From IMG/VR virus record IMGVR_UViG_3300026521_000151, positions 1 through 64,000 of that record: 64,000 nucleotides of DNA; one strand, given 5' to 3'. Below the pieces are notes generated by a model. The model did not search any database. It saw nothing but the letters and a program-made list of their open reading frames with translations, and was not told the origin of the DNA. This DNA comes from a virus. How positions within the stretch are numbered: the stretch's first letter is position 1; every line of letters begins with the position of its first letter. The translations under genes and the position numbers were made by a program. This document shows, one piece after another, positions 57,330-64,000 of the stretch.

Positions 57330-60300
57330 ATGGCTAAAATAAATCAAAAAATAAGTACTTTACCTGATGTTAAAGATAGAAGAGATGCGGATTTCATACA
57401 ATCTGCTGATACTTTCTTAGACATCTTACCTAATTTTAGTAGTGAATTAGATACATTCGGTGCAGAGGCAAATAACCTTAGGGATGAAGTAAATGATTTA
57501 CAAGAAGCTACTAAGAGTTATAGAGATGAGGCTTACAAAAAAGCGGAAGAAGCAAAAGCAGTAGTTATTCCAGAGGAGGCTACGTATAGTGAAGAAGAAA
57601 TAGAGTTAAGAGCTTTAACAATAGGTGAAGCTCAATTTAAAGCTTTACAAGAACAAAGAAAAAAAGAATATGCTGGAAGTGGTTTTGTTGAATGGGGTAA
57701 CAACCCAGTGCATATACCTTTGATAAACCAATCAATGTATGTTCATTATGATGATTGGAAATCAATGTATATGACTTACGGTGGGTTAACAGAGTTAAAT
57801 ATAAATGGTGATTTAATAAGATTAGTAAGTATTAATTATGCTGGGGCTTCAAACAAAATAGGACTACCAAACCCAACTACTTCATTATTCACAATCACTA
57901 ACTCAACTTCATTAAATGGAGATATGAAACAAGGTGATTTCGCTATCTTAAAAGATTTAGATAGAGAATTAGTTACTAATGGAACTTTTGATGATAACAT
58001 TGATGGTTGGGTTTTTAATCAGTGTGATGGGTCATATGATGACGATAATAATAGAATGAAAGTTGAGTGTACAGATGAATACTCTGTTATACTACAAAAT
58101 GACGATAATAGAAAACATTTGATTAAAGATATTAAATATTTGATTAAGGTAAAAGTCGATACTGATGAAAATCCTGACGATATGGTATTTTTAGAGTATT
58201 CATCAGGACCAGCAACTTATCATCATTTTAATTTTGATAGTAACGGTAATGGTGTATTAGAGTTTATTCCTAAATCAACATTTAATGCTTATAAATTTTT
58301 TATTCCTCATAAAAAAGATAAAGTATACTATCTAGACAATATCTCAATCAAACAAGTAGAAGAACAGCCTATTGTATCATTACAAGACACAACAGAAGGT
58401 ATCGATGTTTATGAAAACTCTTCATTATTTGAAGCAAGAGATAGTGTATCGAGACAAGACTTAGTATTCTTAGAATCATTTGAAGTTGATGTAACTACGA
58501 GATTAGCTTACCCATTTGGTAATACACAATATAGAGGTGGTAATGTTGATAGACTATCTGGTATTGGTGAAGGTGATTTTGAAGGTGCTGATACTTACTC
58601 ATTATTTGGTAATTGGCAACAACCTGGAGATTTAGTAGGGAAAGGCTATAAATGGGACGACCTTAGCATTGAAGACAAGATTAAATTTGTTAGTAATCCA
58701 GAACATAATGTATATCTTAGTAAAGATGGTAAGTTTATCCAAGTTCAATACAGAATTAGAGTTGTTAAAGGTTTAGGTAATGAATGGAGTAATATAGATC
58801 CTCAAATTATACATGGAAGATTAACTTACGATAGTAGTGCCAATAACAGAGTTCAAGTAAAAGGTTGGTTAAATAATATAAGTAATGATACAGGAAAATA
58901 TAATGAGTTTACCTCGTTAGGAGAATTTTATAATGAACCTTCTTATTATGAAATAGAAAACGGTATTTTTAAAAATAATGCAAGTGATTTAGACGACGAA
59001 AACAAAGTATTTGCTCTCCCGATAGCACTTGTTCAAAGGGTAAACGATGGAATTTTTCATAAAATCTATAACCTGCAAGGAACAGCTTATCTAATCAATG
59101 ACAATGGTGATGACTTAGTACCATTCGAAGAATTTGCTTTAGATAATACATACATCACAAGCTTAGAAGATTGCTTTAACATTTCTAAAATTGCTTATAA
59201 AGATAGTGACGGGAATTATGTTAAGGGAGATGATGATTCTGCTGTAACGAGAACAGGAACTATCGCAAGTGCTATTACTGCTAATGAGAGTGGTAGATAC
59301 TCTGACGAGATTAATGAAATGGATGTTGAAGATTTAAGAATGTCAGCACATAAAAAAGTGTTAAAAGAGATACACGATGTTGAAAGAATGACTGACATAA
59401 ATGGTAAGAGAAGAGGTAAGGAAACATCTACTTATTTTAATGGAAATATAGATTTAACTGATAAAACTGAGTGGAAACATTACCCTAATGATATTGAAGA
59501 TATTACTTACTTATCAGAGAAAACTCACCAATTCAACAACACACTAATACAAACAGACATCATTGGAGATCCAAGAAAACTATCAGATAGGATTGAATAT
59601 ACGGTAACAGATACAGATGAAACTATTTCAATTCATAAAAATGAATATATTAAATGTGATGACGATACAAATAATGGTGGTACAACAGGACATTTATATA
59701 GATTATTAGCTGGTGATATAAGTAATATCCATAGTAACTCAACTGATGGTGATGCGAATACAGAAGATGGTCATATTGATTTCTCTGATACTGATGTATG
59801 GTTAGACTTAGGTGATGATTTAACTACAGGCGGGTATAAAGATGAGTGGTTAGAGAAAGGTTTTAATGGAACCCCTTTGATTGTTGGAGAGAATGGTGAG
59901 AGTTTACTACCTATTGCTGTTGGAATATATGACGACACAGCTTTAAAAATAAAAGTTATTAAAAAATATGTAAATTATTATAAGTTGTATGTATCTGATA
60001 AAAATGGTAATTTTATTAACTACAGTAAAGGTGACTTACATAATCAAAATAAATATAATGTAAATAATACATTAAATGTTTATTACATAAATATAAATAA
60101 TTCTTATTCAGATTTAGGTTATGATTCAGAACAAGAAATGTTAGATTTAATGAAAGTAGTTGTTATATATGAAACACAAACAAATACTATGGAATTAGCC
60201 AATAATAGTAAAGTGTTAGATGTTTATCCGATGGCTGAAAAAGGTTATAGTAGTGATATAAACGAAGGTGTTTTTGTTACAAGTAATTTAATAAATAAGA

Positions 60301-60665
60301 TACCTACTAATGGTATTATGTCAATAAATACTGAAAGTCAAACACTAACATTTACAAAAGTATCAGATAATACCTTAGATGGAGGTGGTGTTATGATACC
60401 TAAAAATAATTCATTCGATTTTAGTAATTCATCACATATGCCACAAATCAAACAATTCACATACTTAACACAAGAAAACAACAGGCTTTATTTACAGTAT
60501 GTATTTAAAGAACTTAAATATGATGATGATACACATACTTGGGGTGATGATAATAAATTCCAAATAGTAAGTAATGTATCAACAACAACTGATGACAATG
60601 GAAATACAGTATTATACGGACAAAAAAGAATTCCATTACCTTATTTCTACAACGAGGAGGATTAA
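57330..60665 (+). CDS. Large tail fibre / host-recognition protein, 1111 aa
   Basis: N-terminal coiled coil (45-80, with YRDEAYKKAEEAKAVV). Residues about 213-360 start LVTNGTFDDNIDGW and resemble a CBM4/9-type carbohydrate-binding domain. From 374 on, SRQDLVFLESFEVDV and FGNTQYRGG match a pattern I know from large phage tail proteins. Ribosome binding site AAGGATT. Likely contacts the host surface. Confidence 0.65.
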   Translation: MAKINQKISTLPDVKDRRDADFIQSADTFLDILPNFSSELDTFGAEANNLRDEVNDLQEATKSYRDEAYKKAEEAKAVVIPEEATYSEEEIELRALTIGEAQFKALQEQRKKEYAGSGFVEWGNNPVHIPLINQSMYVHYDDWKSMYMTYGGLTELNINGDLIRLVSINYAGASNKIGLPNPTTSLFTITNSTSLNGDMKQGDFAILKDLDRELVTNGTFDDNIDGWVFNQCDGSYDDDNNRMKVECTDEYSVILQNDDNRKHLIKDIKYLIKVKVDTDENPDDMVFLEYSSGPATYHHFNFDSNGNGVLEFIPKSTFNAYKFFIPHKKDKVYYLDNISIKQVEEQPIVSLQDTTEGIDVYENSSLFEARDSVSRQDLVFLESFEVDVTTRLAYPFGNTQYRGGNVDRLSGIGEGDFEGADTYSLFGNWQQPGDLVGKGYKWDDLSIEDKIKFVSNPEHNVYLSKDGKFIQVQYRIRVVKGLGNEWSNIDPQIIHGRLTYDSSANNRVQVKGWLNNISNDTGKYNEFTSLGEFYNEPSYYEIENGIFKNNASDLDDENKVFALPIALVQRVNDGIFHKIYNLQGTAYLINDNGDDLVPFEEFALDNTYITSLEDCFNISKIAYKDSDGNYVKGDDDSAVTRTGTIASAITANESGRYSDEINEMDVEDLRMSAHKKVLKEIHDVERMTDINGKRRGKETSTYFNGNIDLTDKTEWKHYPNDIEDITYLSEKTHQFNNTLIQTDIIGDPRKLSDRIEYTVTDTDETISIHKNEYIKCDDDTNNGGTTGHLYRLLAGDISNIHSNSTDGDANTEDGHIDFSDTDVWLDLGDDLTTGGYKDEWLEKGFNGTPLIVGENGESLLPIAVGIYDDTALKIKVIKKYVNYYKLYVSDKNGNFINYSKGDLHNQNKYNVNNTLNVYYININNSYSDLGYDSEQEMLDLMKVVVIYETQTNTMELANNSKVLDVYPMAEKGYSSDINEGVFVTSNLINKIPTNGIMSINTESQTLTFTKVSDNTLDGGGVMIPKNNSFDFSNSSHMPQIKQFTYLTQENNRLYLQYVFKELKYDDDTHTWGDDNKFQIVSNVSTTTDDNGNTVLYGQKRIPLPYFYNEED

Positions 60666-60666
60666 T

Positions 60667-61320
60667 ATGAGTAATCATAATAACTACAAGATCAAAGAAG
60701 ATTTAGACAGAGTTGTAACTAATAAGAAACCAGAAAGTGTTATAAAAACTTTCTTTGTTTCTTACAAACAAGGTTTAGCATATCAAGAATTTATAGATAG
60801 TGTAAGGGTAGAATATAATGAAAAATACCCTAATGATATTAATTATTTAGTTTATGATAAGCTAAAAACTATTATTGACGAAAATGGTGAAGAGCAGTCA
60901 ATACCTGATATAGATAATCCTAATGACTTACCTTTAAAACCTACATTTAATTTATGTTTACAAGGAGTATTAGAGCATTACACAGACCCCGTAATATCAG
61001 ACGAAGAGTTTAATGAATTCTATAAACCTTATAAGAGAGAGTTATTAAACAAACAAAGAGATGAGGAAGTTGCTAACTTAACTATTGACCTTACTTTAAA
61101 CGATGAAGTAGTACCTTTTGACGCAGATGAAGTATCACAACTTAGAATTACAAGAGCTTTACAAGTGTTAGAGGATGATGATGACACATTAGATTGGATT
61201 GATGCAAATGGTGATATTAGAACACTCACAAAAGCACAAATCAATGAAGGACTTAAATTAGCAAGTTATAAGCAATCAAATATCTTTATGCGTTATGCTA
61301 AGTTAAAGGAAGAATTATGA
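60667..61320 (+). CDS. Tail fibre assembly/DUF4376-like protein, 217 aa
   Basis: The start is ATG 60667, with CGAGGAGG upstream; an earlier in-frame ATG (60574) lies inside the fibre gene. The C-terminal 60 residues (PFDADEVSQLRITRALQVLE, WIDANGDIRTLTKAQINEGL) fit the DUF4376 pattern often found beside fibres. Overlaps the next gene by four bases. Confidence 0.6.
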   Translation: MSNHNNYKIKEDLDRVVTNKKPESVIKTFFVSYKQGLAYQEFIDSVRVEYNEKYPNDINYLVYDKLKTIIDENGEEQSIPDIDNPNDLPLKPTFNLCLQGVLEHYTDPVISDEEFNEFYKPYKRELLNKQRDEEVANLTIDLTLNDEVVPFDADEVSQLRITRALQVLEDDDDTLDWIDANGDIRTLTKAQINEGLKLASYKQSNIFMRYAKLKEEL

Positions 61321-61673
61321 AAAAATTAGCTATATTAAGTTTGATTTTGTTACTCCCTATTACATTTTTATTTGCAGAAACTAACAATTTCTTAGATAAA
61401 GACTTTTGGGAAAGTAAAGACAAACAAGAACACTTCGGAGGTTCTTTTGTTTTATCAAGTGTTATAGTCCCTGAATTATACAAAAGTTTATCAGAAACAA
61501 AACCAACGAAAACAGAGGTGTTTCTAATATCTGTAGGCTCAACTATGTTAATAGGCTGGGCTAAGGAAGTTCGTGACGGGCAAGGTTATGGTAATAAAGA
61601 TATAAATGACTTAGACGCAGATGTATTAGGTGCTTTATTAGGTGCATTTGTTAATATCACAATTAGGTGGTGA
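61317..61673 (+). CDS. YfiM-like exported protein, 118 aa
   Basis: A signal peptide is clear (MKKLAILSLILLLPITFLFA, cleavage after 20). The mature part has KDKQEHFGGSFVLSS, AKEVRDGQGYG and NDLDADVLGALLGAF, the pattern of YfiM/DUF2279 periplasmic proteins. It opens the probable lysis group. Phage function is unknown. Confidence 0.65.
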   Translation: MKKLAILSLILLLPITFLFAETNNFLDKDFWESKDKQEHFGGSFVLSSVIVPELYKSLSETKPTKTEVFLISVGSTMLIGWAKEVRDGQGYGNKDINDLDADVLGALLGAFVNITIRW

Positions 61674-61674
61674 T

Positions 61675-62118
61675 GTGGAACATAAAGTTATAGTAGCCTT
61701 TTACAAAGCTAATCAACCTAAGGCTACTATCTTTGATAAATTAATAGCTTGGTACACAGGAGGAGCTTATTCACACGTAGAACTAATTATTGGTAGTATT
61801 ATGTACTCATCATCAAGTAGAGATGGAGGTGTTAGGTGTAAAACACATAGTTTTGACAGTGATGTTTGGGACTACATACAGATAGAGGTAGACAATATAA
61901 CAGAAATCTTATTATTTTATTCTCTAACTGAGAATGCTAAATATGATTGGTTAGGTGTGTTTAGATTTTTAAACCCTATTATTAAACAAAACCATGAGAA
62001 GTATTTTTGTAGTGAGTGGGTAACTAATGCACTACAACGTGTAAACAAACAAATGTTAAAAGTAAAACCTGAAAATATAAGTCCAAACGGTTTATATAAA
62101 TTATTAAAACAGAGATGA
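61675..62118 (+). CDS. NlpC/P60-like (permuted papain-fold) enzyme
   Basis: 147 residues from GTG 61675, with AGGTGG seven bases upstream. AYSHVELIIG supplies the catalytic His strand and KYFCSEWV the Cys helix, in the circularly permuted order of YiiX/YaeF-type NlpC/P60 proteins. Such enzymes cut peptidoglycan peptides or lipids, so this may be the endolysin or a tail-associated hydrolase. Confidence 0.65.
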   Translation: MEHKVIVAFYKANQPKATIFDKLIAWYTGGAYSHVELIIGSIMYSSSSRDGGVRCKTHSFDSDVWDYIQIEVDNITEILLFYSLTENAKYDWLGVFRFLNPIIKQNHEKYFCSEWVTNALQRVNKQMLKVKPENISPNGLYKLLKQR

Positions 62119-62129
62119 AAGAGTAAGAA

Positions 62130-62486
62130 ATGGTAAAGTATGAACAAATGAATGATATACCTATAATGCTATATATTATAGTGTTTGGTTTAGGTATGTG
62201 GGGAGCTATCCTAAATTACTTTAAAAGAGAAGACGATAAAGTTAGCAGGACTAAGTTACAAAAATTAGGTATATTTATACTTGATTTAGTGTCAAGTATG
62301 GGACTTAGTGTTATAACATTTCTTTCTTTATTGGGTTTAGGTATGAACGACATTATAGCTGTAGCTTTTAGTGGTTGGGTAGCTCATCAAGGAACAAGAG
62401 CTATTTATTTAGTTGAATTAATAATAGCAGAAAAATTAGGCAGTAAAGTAATGAAAGACGAGGTCTTAAAGTACAATGAAAAATGA
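62130..62486 (+). CDS. Putative holin, 118 aa
   Basis: Two or three hydrophobic segments (10-30, 46-68 and a weaker one at 70-88) with a charged loop between. Position between the NlpC/P60-like gene and small membrane peptides supports a holin. No family motif is decisive. Confidence 0.55.
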   Translation: MVKYEQMNDIPIMLYIIVFGLGMWGAILNYFKREDDKVSRTKLQKLGIFILDLVSSMGLSVITFLSLLGLGMNDIIAVAFSGWVAHQGTRAIYLVELIIAEKLGSKVMKDEVLKYNEK

Positions 62487-62601
62487 ATGTAAATTAGACT
62501 TACATAAAGAAATAGAGAAAGCTAAACGAGAGGCTAAGGTTAACTTACTTGTTACTATCTTAGCTTTCTCTTTAATTATATTATCTACTCTTTATGTATG
62601 A
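62476..62601 (+). CDS. Small membrane protein, 41 aa
   Basis: Charged amphipathic N-terminus (1-21, CKLDLHKEIEKAKREAK), then a single transmembrane segment (22-40). Overlaps the putative holin end by 11 bases. Could be an antiholin or small spanin-like subunit; no Cys lipidation box with signal peptide is present. Confidence 0.55.
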   Translation: MKNECKLDLHKEIEKAKREAKVNLLVTILAFSLIILSTLYV

Positions 62602-62616
62602 CAAAAGGAATTAAAA

Positions 62617-62838
62617 ATGTTAAGTACATTAGTTACAATGATATATGAAATGAGTATAGCTATATTAGGTAGAGTAGCTTGGACGGCTGTATTTGAAAGA
62701 TTCTACACAAGACTACTTATTTATAGTTTAAAGAAAATACAAACTATGAGTACTAATGATGTAGTAGATTCAACTGTTGAAGACATTATAAATAGCCTAA
62801 AAGGTAAAAAATTAGCTGTGGTAGATAAAGGAGTTTAA
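62617..62838 (+). CDS. Hypothetical protein, 73 aa
   Basis: An amphipathic/hydrophobic first half (MLSTLVTMIYEMSIAILGRV) and a soluble end. Ribosome binding site AAAGGAATT. Could be membrane-associated; lies in the lysis region. Confidence 0.6.
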   Translation: MLSTLVTMIYEMSIAILGRVAWTAVFERFYTRLLIYSLKKIQTMSTNDVVDSTVEDIINSLKGKKLAVVDKGV

Positions 62839-62839
62839 T

Positions 62840-63184
62840 ATGCTCCTTAAAAAGATAGATAGATGGATAACAGCTGACGAAGATGTAGATATTGCTGATG
62901 AGATAAACTCTATGAAATCAGATGTTAATGACCTACAAGAAGCTGACGATAACAAAGATGAAGACGGAAACTACGTAGATATTATCCACGGAGAGATTTA
63001 TGATGATAGAACTAAACAAATCTTCGAAGTTATATGTGATTATGGTATAGACTATTACAAATTAAATGCTTATTACAAAGTAGATGATGATACTTATATT
63101 ACAGGTATTATTGATTCTACCCCTTTCCTCCCTGTTATTAGGTATTTACAGCAGGAAGCATTTAGTGTAGGGAGTGTATTATGA
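62840..63184 (+). CDS. Hypothetical acidic protein, 114 aa
   Basis: Very acidic N-terminal half with DNKDEDGNYVD, strand-rich C-terminal half. Starts one base after the previous stop and overlaps the next start by four bases. Unknown; perhaps virion-associated. Confidence 0.65.
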   Translation: MLLKKIDRWITADEDVDIADEINSMKSDVNDLQEADDNKDEDGNYVDIIHGEIYDDRTKQIFEVICDYGIDYYKLNAYYKVDDDTYITGIIDSTPFLPVIRYLQQEAFSVGSVL

Positions 63185-63624
63185 TTGATAGCCCTGCATA
63201 TAACACATATTTTATAGGTCAAAGTATTGTTAAAGGTATTAAAATTAAAAGTAGTTTTTGGACAAGACCTCGTAGTAATGATATAAAACTTTATATATCA
63301 CTTACTATTGACCCACTAAATAAAACTGAATTAAATGTAGGTGTAGTTGAAGACAATGGATTTTATTGGACTAACCCGTTTACCTTAGATGAAGTAGGAG
63401 AGTATATAATACATTGGTATAGTATGTCTTACGGTATAGACTATAAACAAACATTTACAGTGATACCTTATAGTGATTTAAACACTGCATTAGAGGAATT
63501 AGAGAACAAACTACAAACAAGTCAAGATAGTATTACACAAATCTTAATTAGTTTAGGCGAGAACATAGAAGCGACTAAACAAGAGATACAATTAGATAAC
63601 AATATAGGTAAAATTGTATTCTGA
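63181..63624 (+). CDS. Hypothetical Ig-like protein, 147 aa
   Basis: Strand pattern of a beta sandwich (about 8-95: FIGQSIVKGIKIKSS, KLYISLTIDP, VGEYIIHWYS), then a coiled-coil tail (LNTALEELENKLQTSQDSIT). This layout fits a small surface or fibre accessory protein. Confidence 0.6.
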   Translation: MIDSPAYNTYFIGQSIVKGIKIKSSFWTRPRSNDIKLYISLTIDPLNKTELNVGVVEDNGFYWTNPFTLDEVGEYIIHWYSMSYGIDYKQTFTVIPYSDLNTALEELENKLQTSQDSITQILISLGENIEATKQEIQLDNNIGKIVF

Positions 63625-63675
63625 GTATTGACCTAAGTAAGTCAGTAAACTACTTATATTTTTAAAGGAGCATAT

Positions 63676-64000
63676 ATGGCTAACATTAAGAAAGCAGGGG
63701 TACCATTTATTGTAACATTAGATTTAACACCAGATTTATCAGATAATGCTGATAAATTTAAAGTTATTTTAAGAAAGAACATAGATGGGTCTGAAACTAC
63801 AATAGTTGATGGTAGTGACGGTGCAGAGGTTACAGAGTTAGATAGTTTAGCTGGTACATACCAATTTGAAATGATGATTGATGAAGTAGGAGATTATACT
63901 TTATTAGTTGACGCTGATATTACAGCATTTAATAAAGTGGCAGCAGCATTCGTTGTTACATCAGCAAGTATTGACGATGTTAAAGCAGTTGTTGATGATA
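63676..64000 (+). CDS. Ig-like protein, 5' part only
   Basis: ATG 63676 with AAAGGAG upstream; the frame is open to the window edge (108 codons seen). Strands such as PFIVTLDLTP, KFKVILRKN, YQFEMMIDEVGDYTLLVD repeat the beta-sandwich pattern of the previous gene, and IDDVKAVVDD may begin a coiled coil. Probably a paralogue. Truncated by the window. Confidence 0.7.
   Translation, partial: MANIKKAGVPFIVTLDLTPDLSDNADKFKVILRKNIDGSETTIVDGSDGAEVTELDSLAGTYQFEMMIDEVGDYTLLVDADITAFNKVAAAFVVTSASIDDVKAVVDD

Noticed and set aside
57300-57338. 12-codon ORF between the two tail genes
   Set aside because: It has no ribosome binding site of its own and contains the binding site of the fibre gene, which explains the sequence.
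1-64000. tRNA genes or an integrase
   Set aside because: I scanned the larger gaps for cloverleaf ends and the proteins for recombinase motifs and found none; small gaps were not searched by computation.

Overview
This window is part of the genome of a tailed double-stranded DNA phage of siphovirus type, longer than 64 kb. The first gene may start before the window and the last gene runs off its right end. The DNA is very AT-rich and most genes have an AAAGGA/AAGGAG ribosome binding site. Several good sigma-70 promoters (TTGACA, 17 bp, TATAAT) are present. ThyX, a YfiM-like protein and the codon bias would fit a low-GC host, perhaps a Campylobacterota or Fusobacterium-like bacterium, but nothing here proves the host. 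I saw no integrase, no tRNA genes and no CRISPR array.

Layout. (1) 1-6343, plus strand: a MazG-like pyrophosphatase, small unknown genes, an SbcD/SbcC (gp47/gp46-like) recombination nuclease pair and a divergent sigma-70-family factor. (2) 6347-16948, minus strand: replication genes. These are a DnaG-like primase, a DnaB-like helicase, an adenine methyltransferase, a family A DNA polymerase split by a group I intron with an HNH gene, and ThyX. A short promoter/palindrome/repeat/terminator locus lies at 10916-11194. (3) 16989-27447, minus strand: an accessory region of many small genes, an SF2 helicase, a zinc metallopeptidase and decayed genes. Two families of dispersed intergenic repeats punctuate it: a 102-bp 'A' element and an 87-bp 'B' element. 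(4) 27442-28356: a structured leader and a 67-bp tandem repeat. (5) 28357-38207, minus strand: dNMP kinase, both ribonucleotide reductase subunits (the large one with an intein), terminase subunits and an archaeo-eukaryotic-type primase/replicase. (6) 38208-38788: a divergent control region with two facing-away sigma-70 promoters. (7) 38789-64000, plus strand: DNA ligase, then the virion genes. These are HK97-type portal, protease and capsid, connectors, tail tube, a 2530-residue tape measure, distal tail and fibre-like proteins with possible carbohydrate-binding modules, and a probable lysis group.

How the genes fit together. The phage makes its own dNTPs (ThyX, NrdA/B, dNMP kinase, MazG-like), replicates with its own polymerase, helicase and two different primase types, and recombines with SbcCD, the SF2 helicase and ligase. 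Packaging uses TerS/TerL into an HK97-fold head with a long tail.

The most unusual feature is the A element. Seven near-identical copies lie directly after one gene and in front of another, always in the same orientation relative to the downstream gene, and several run on into that gene's ribosome binding site. Two copies share a 130-bp identical block that includes the tail of a broken gene, so the element has been copied recently. Because it lacks a sigma-70 -35 box, I suggest it is a mobile phage-specific expression cassette, perhaps read by the phage sigma factor. That is inference and testable.
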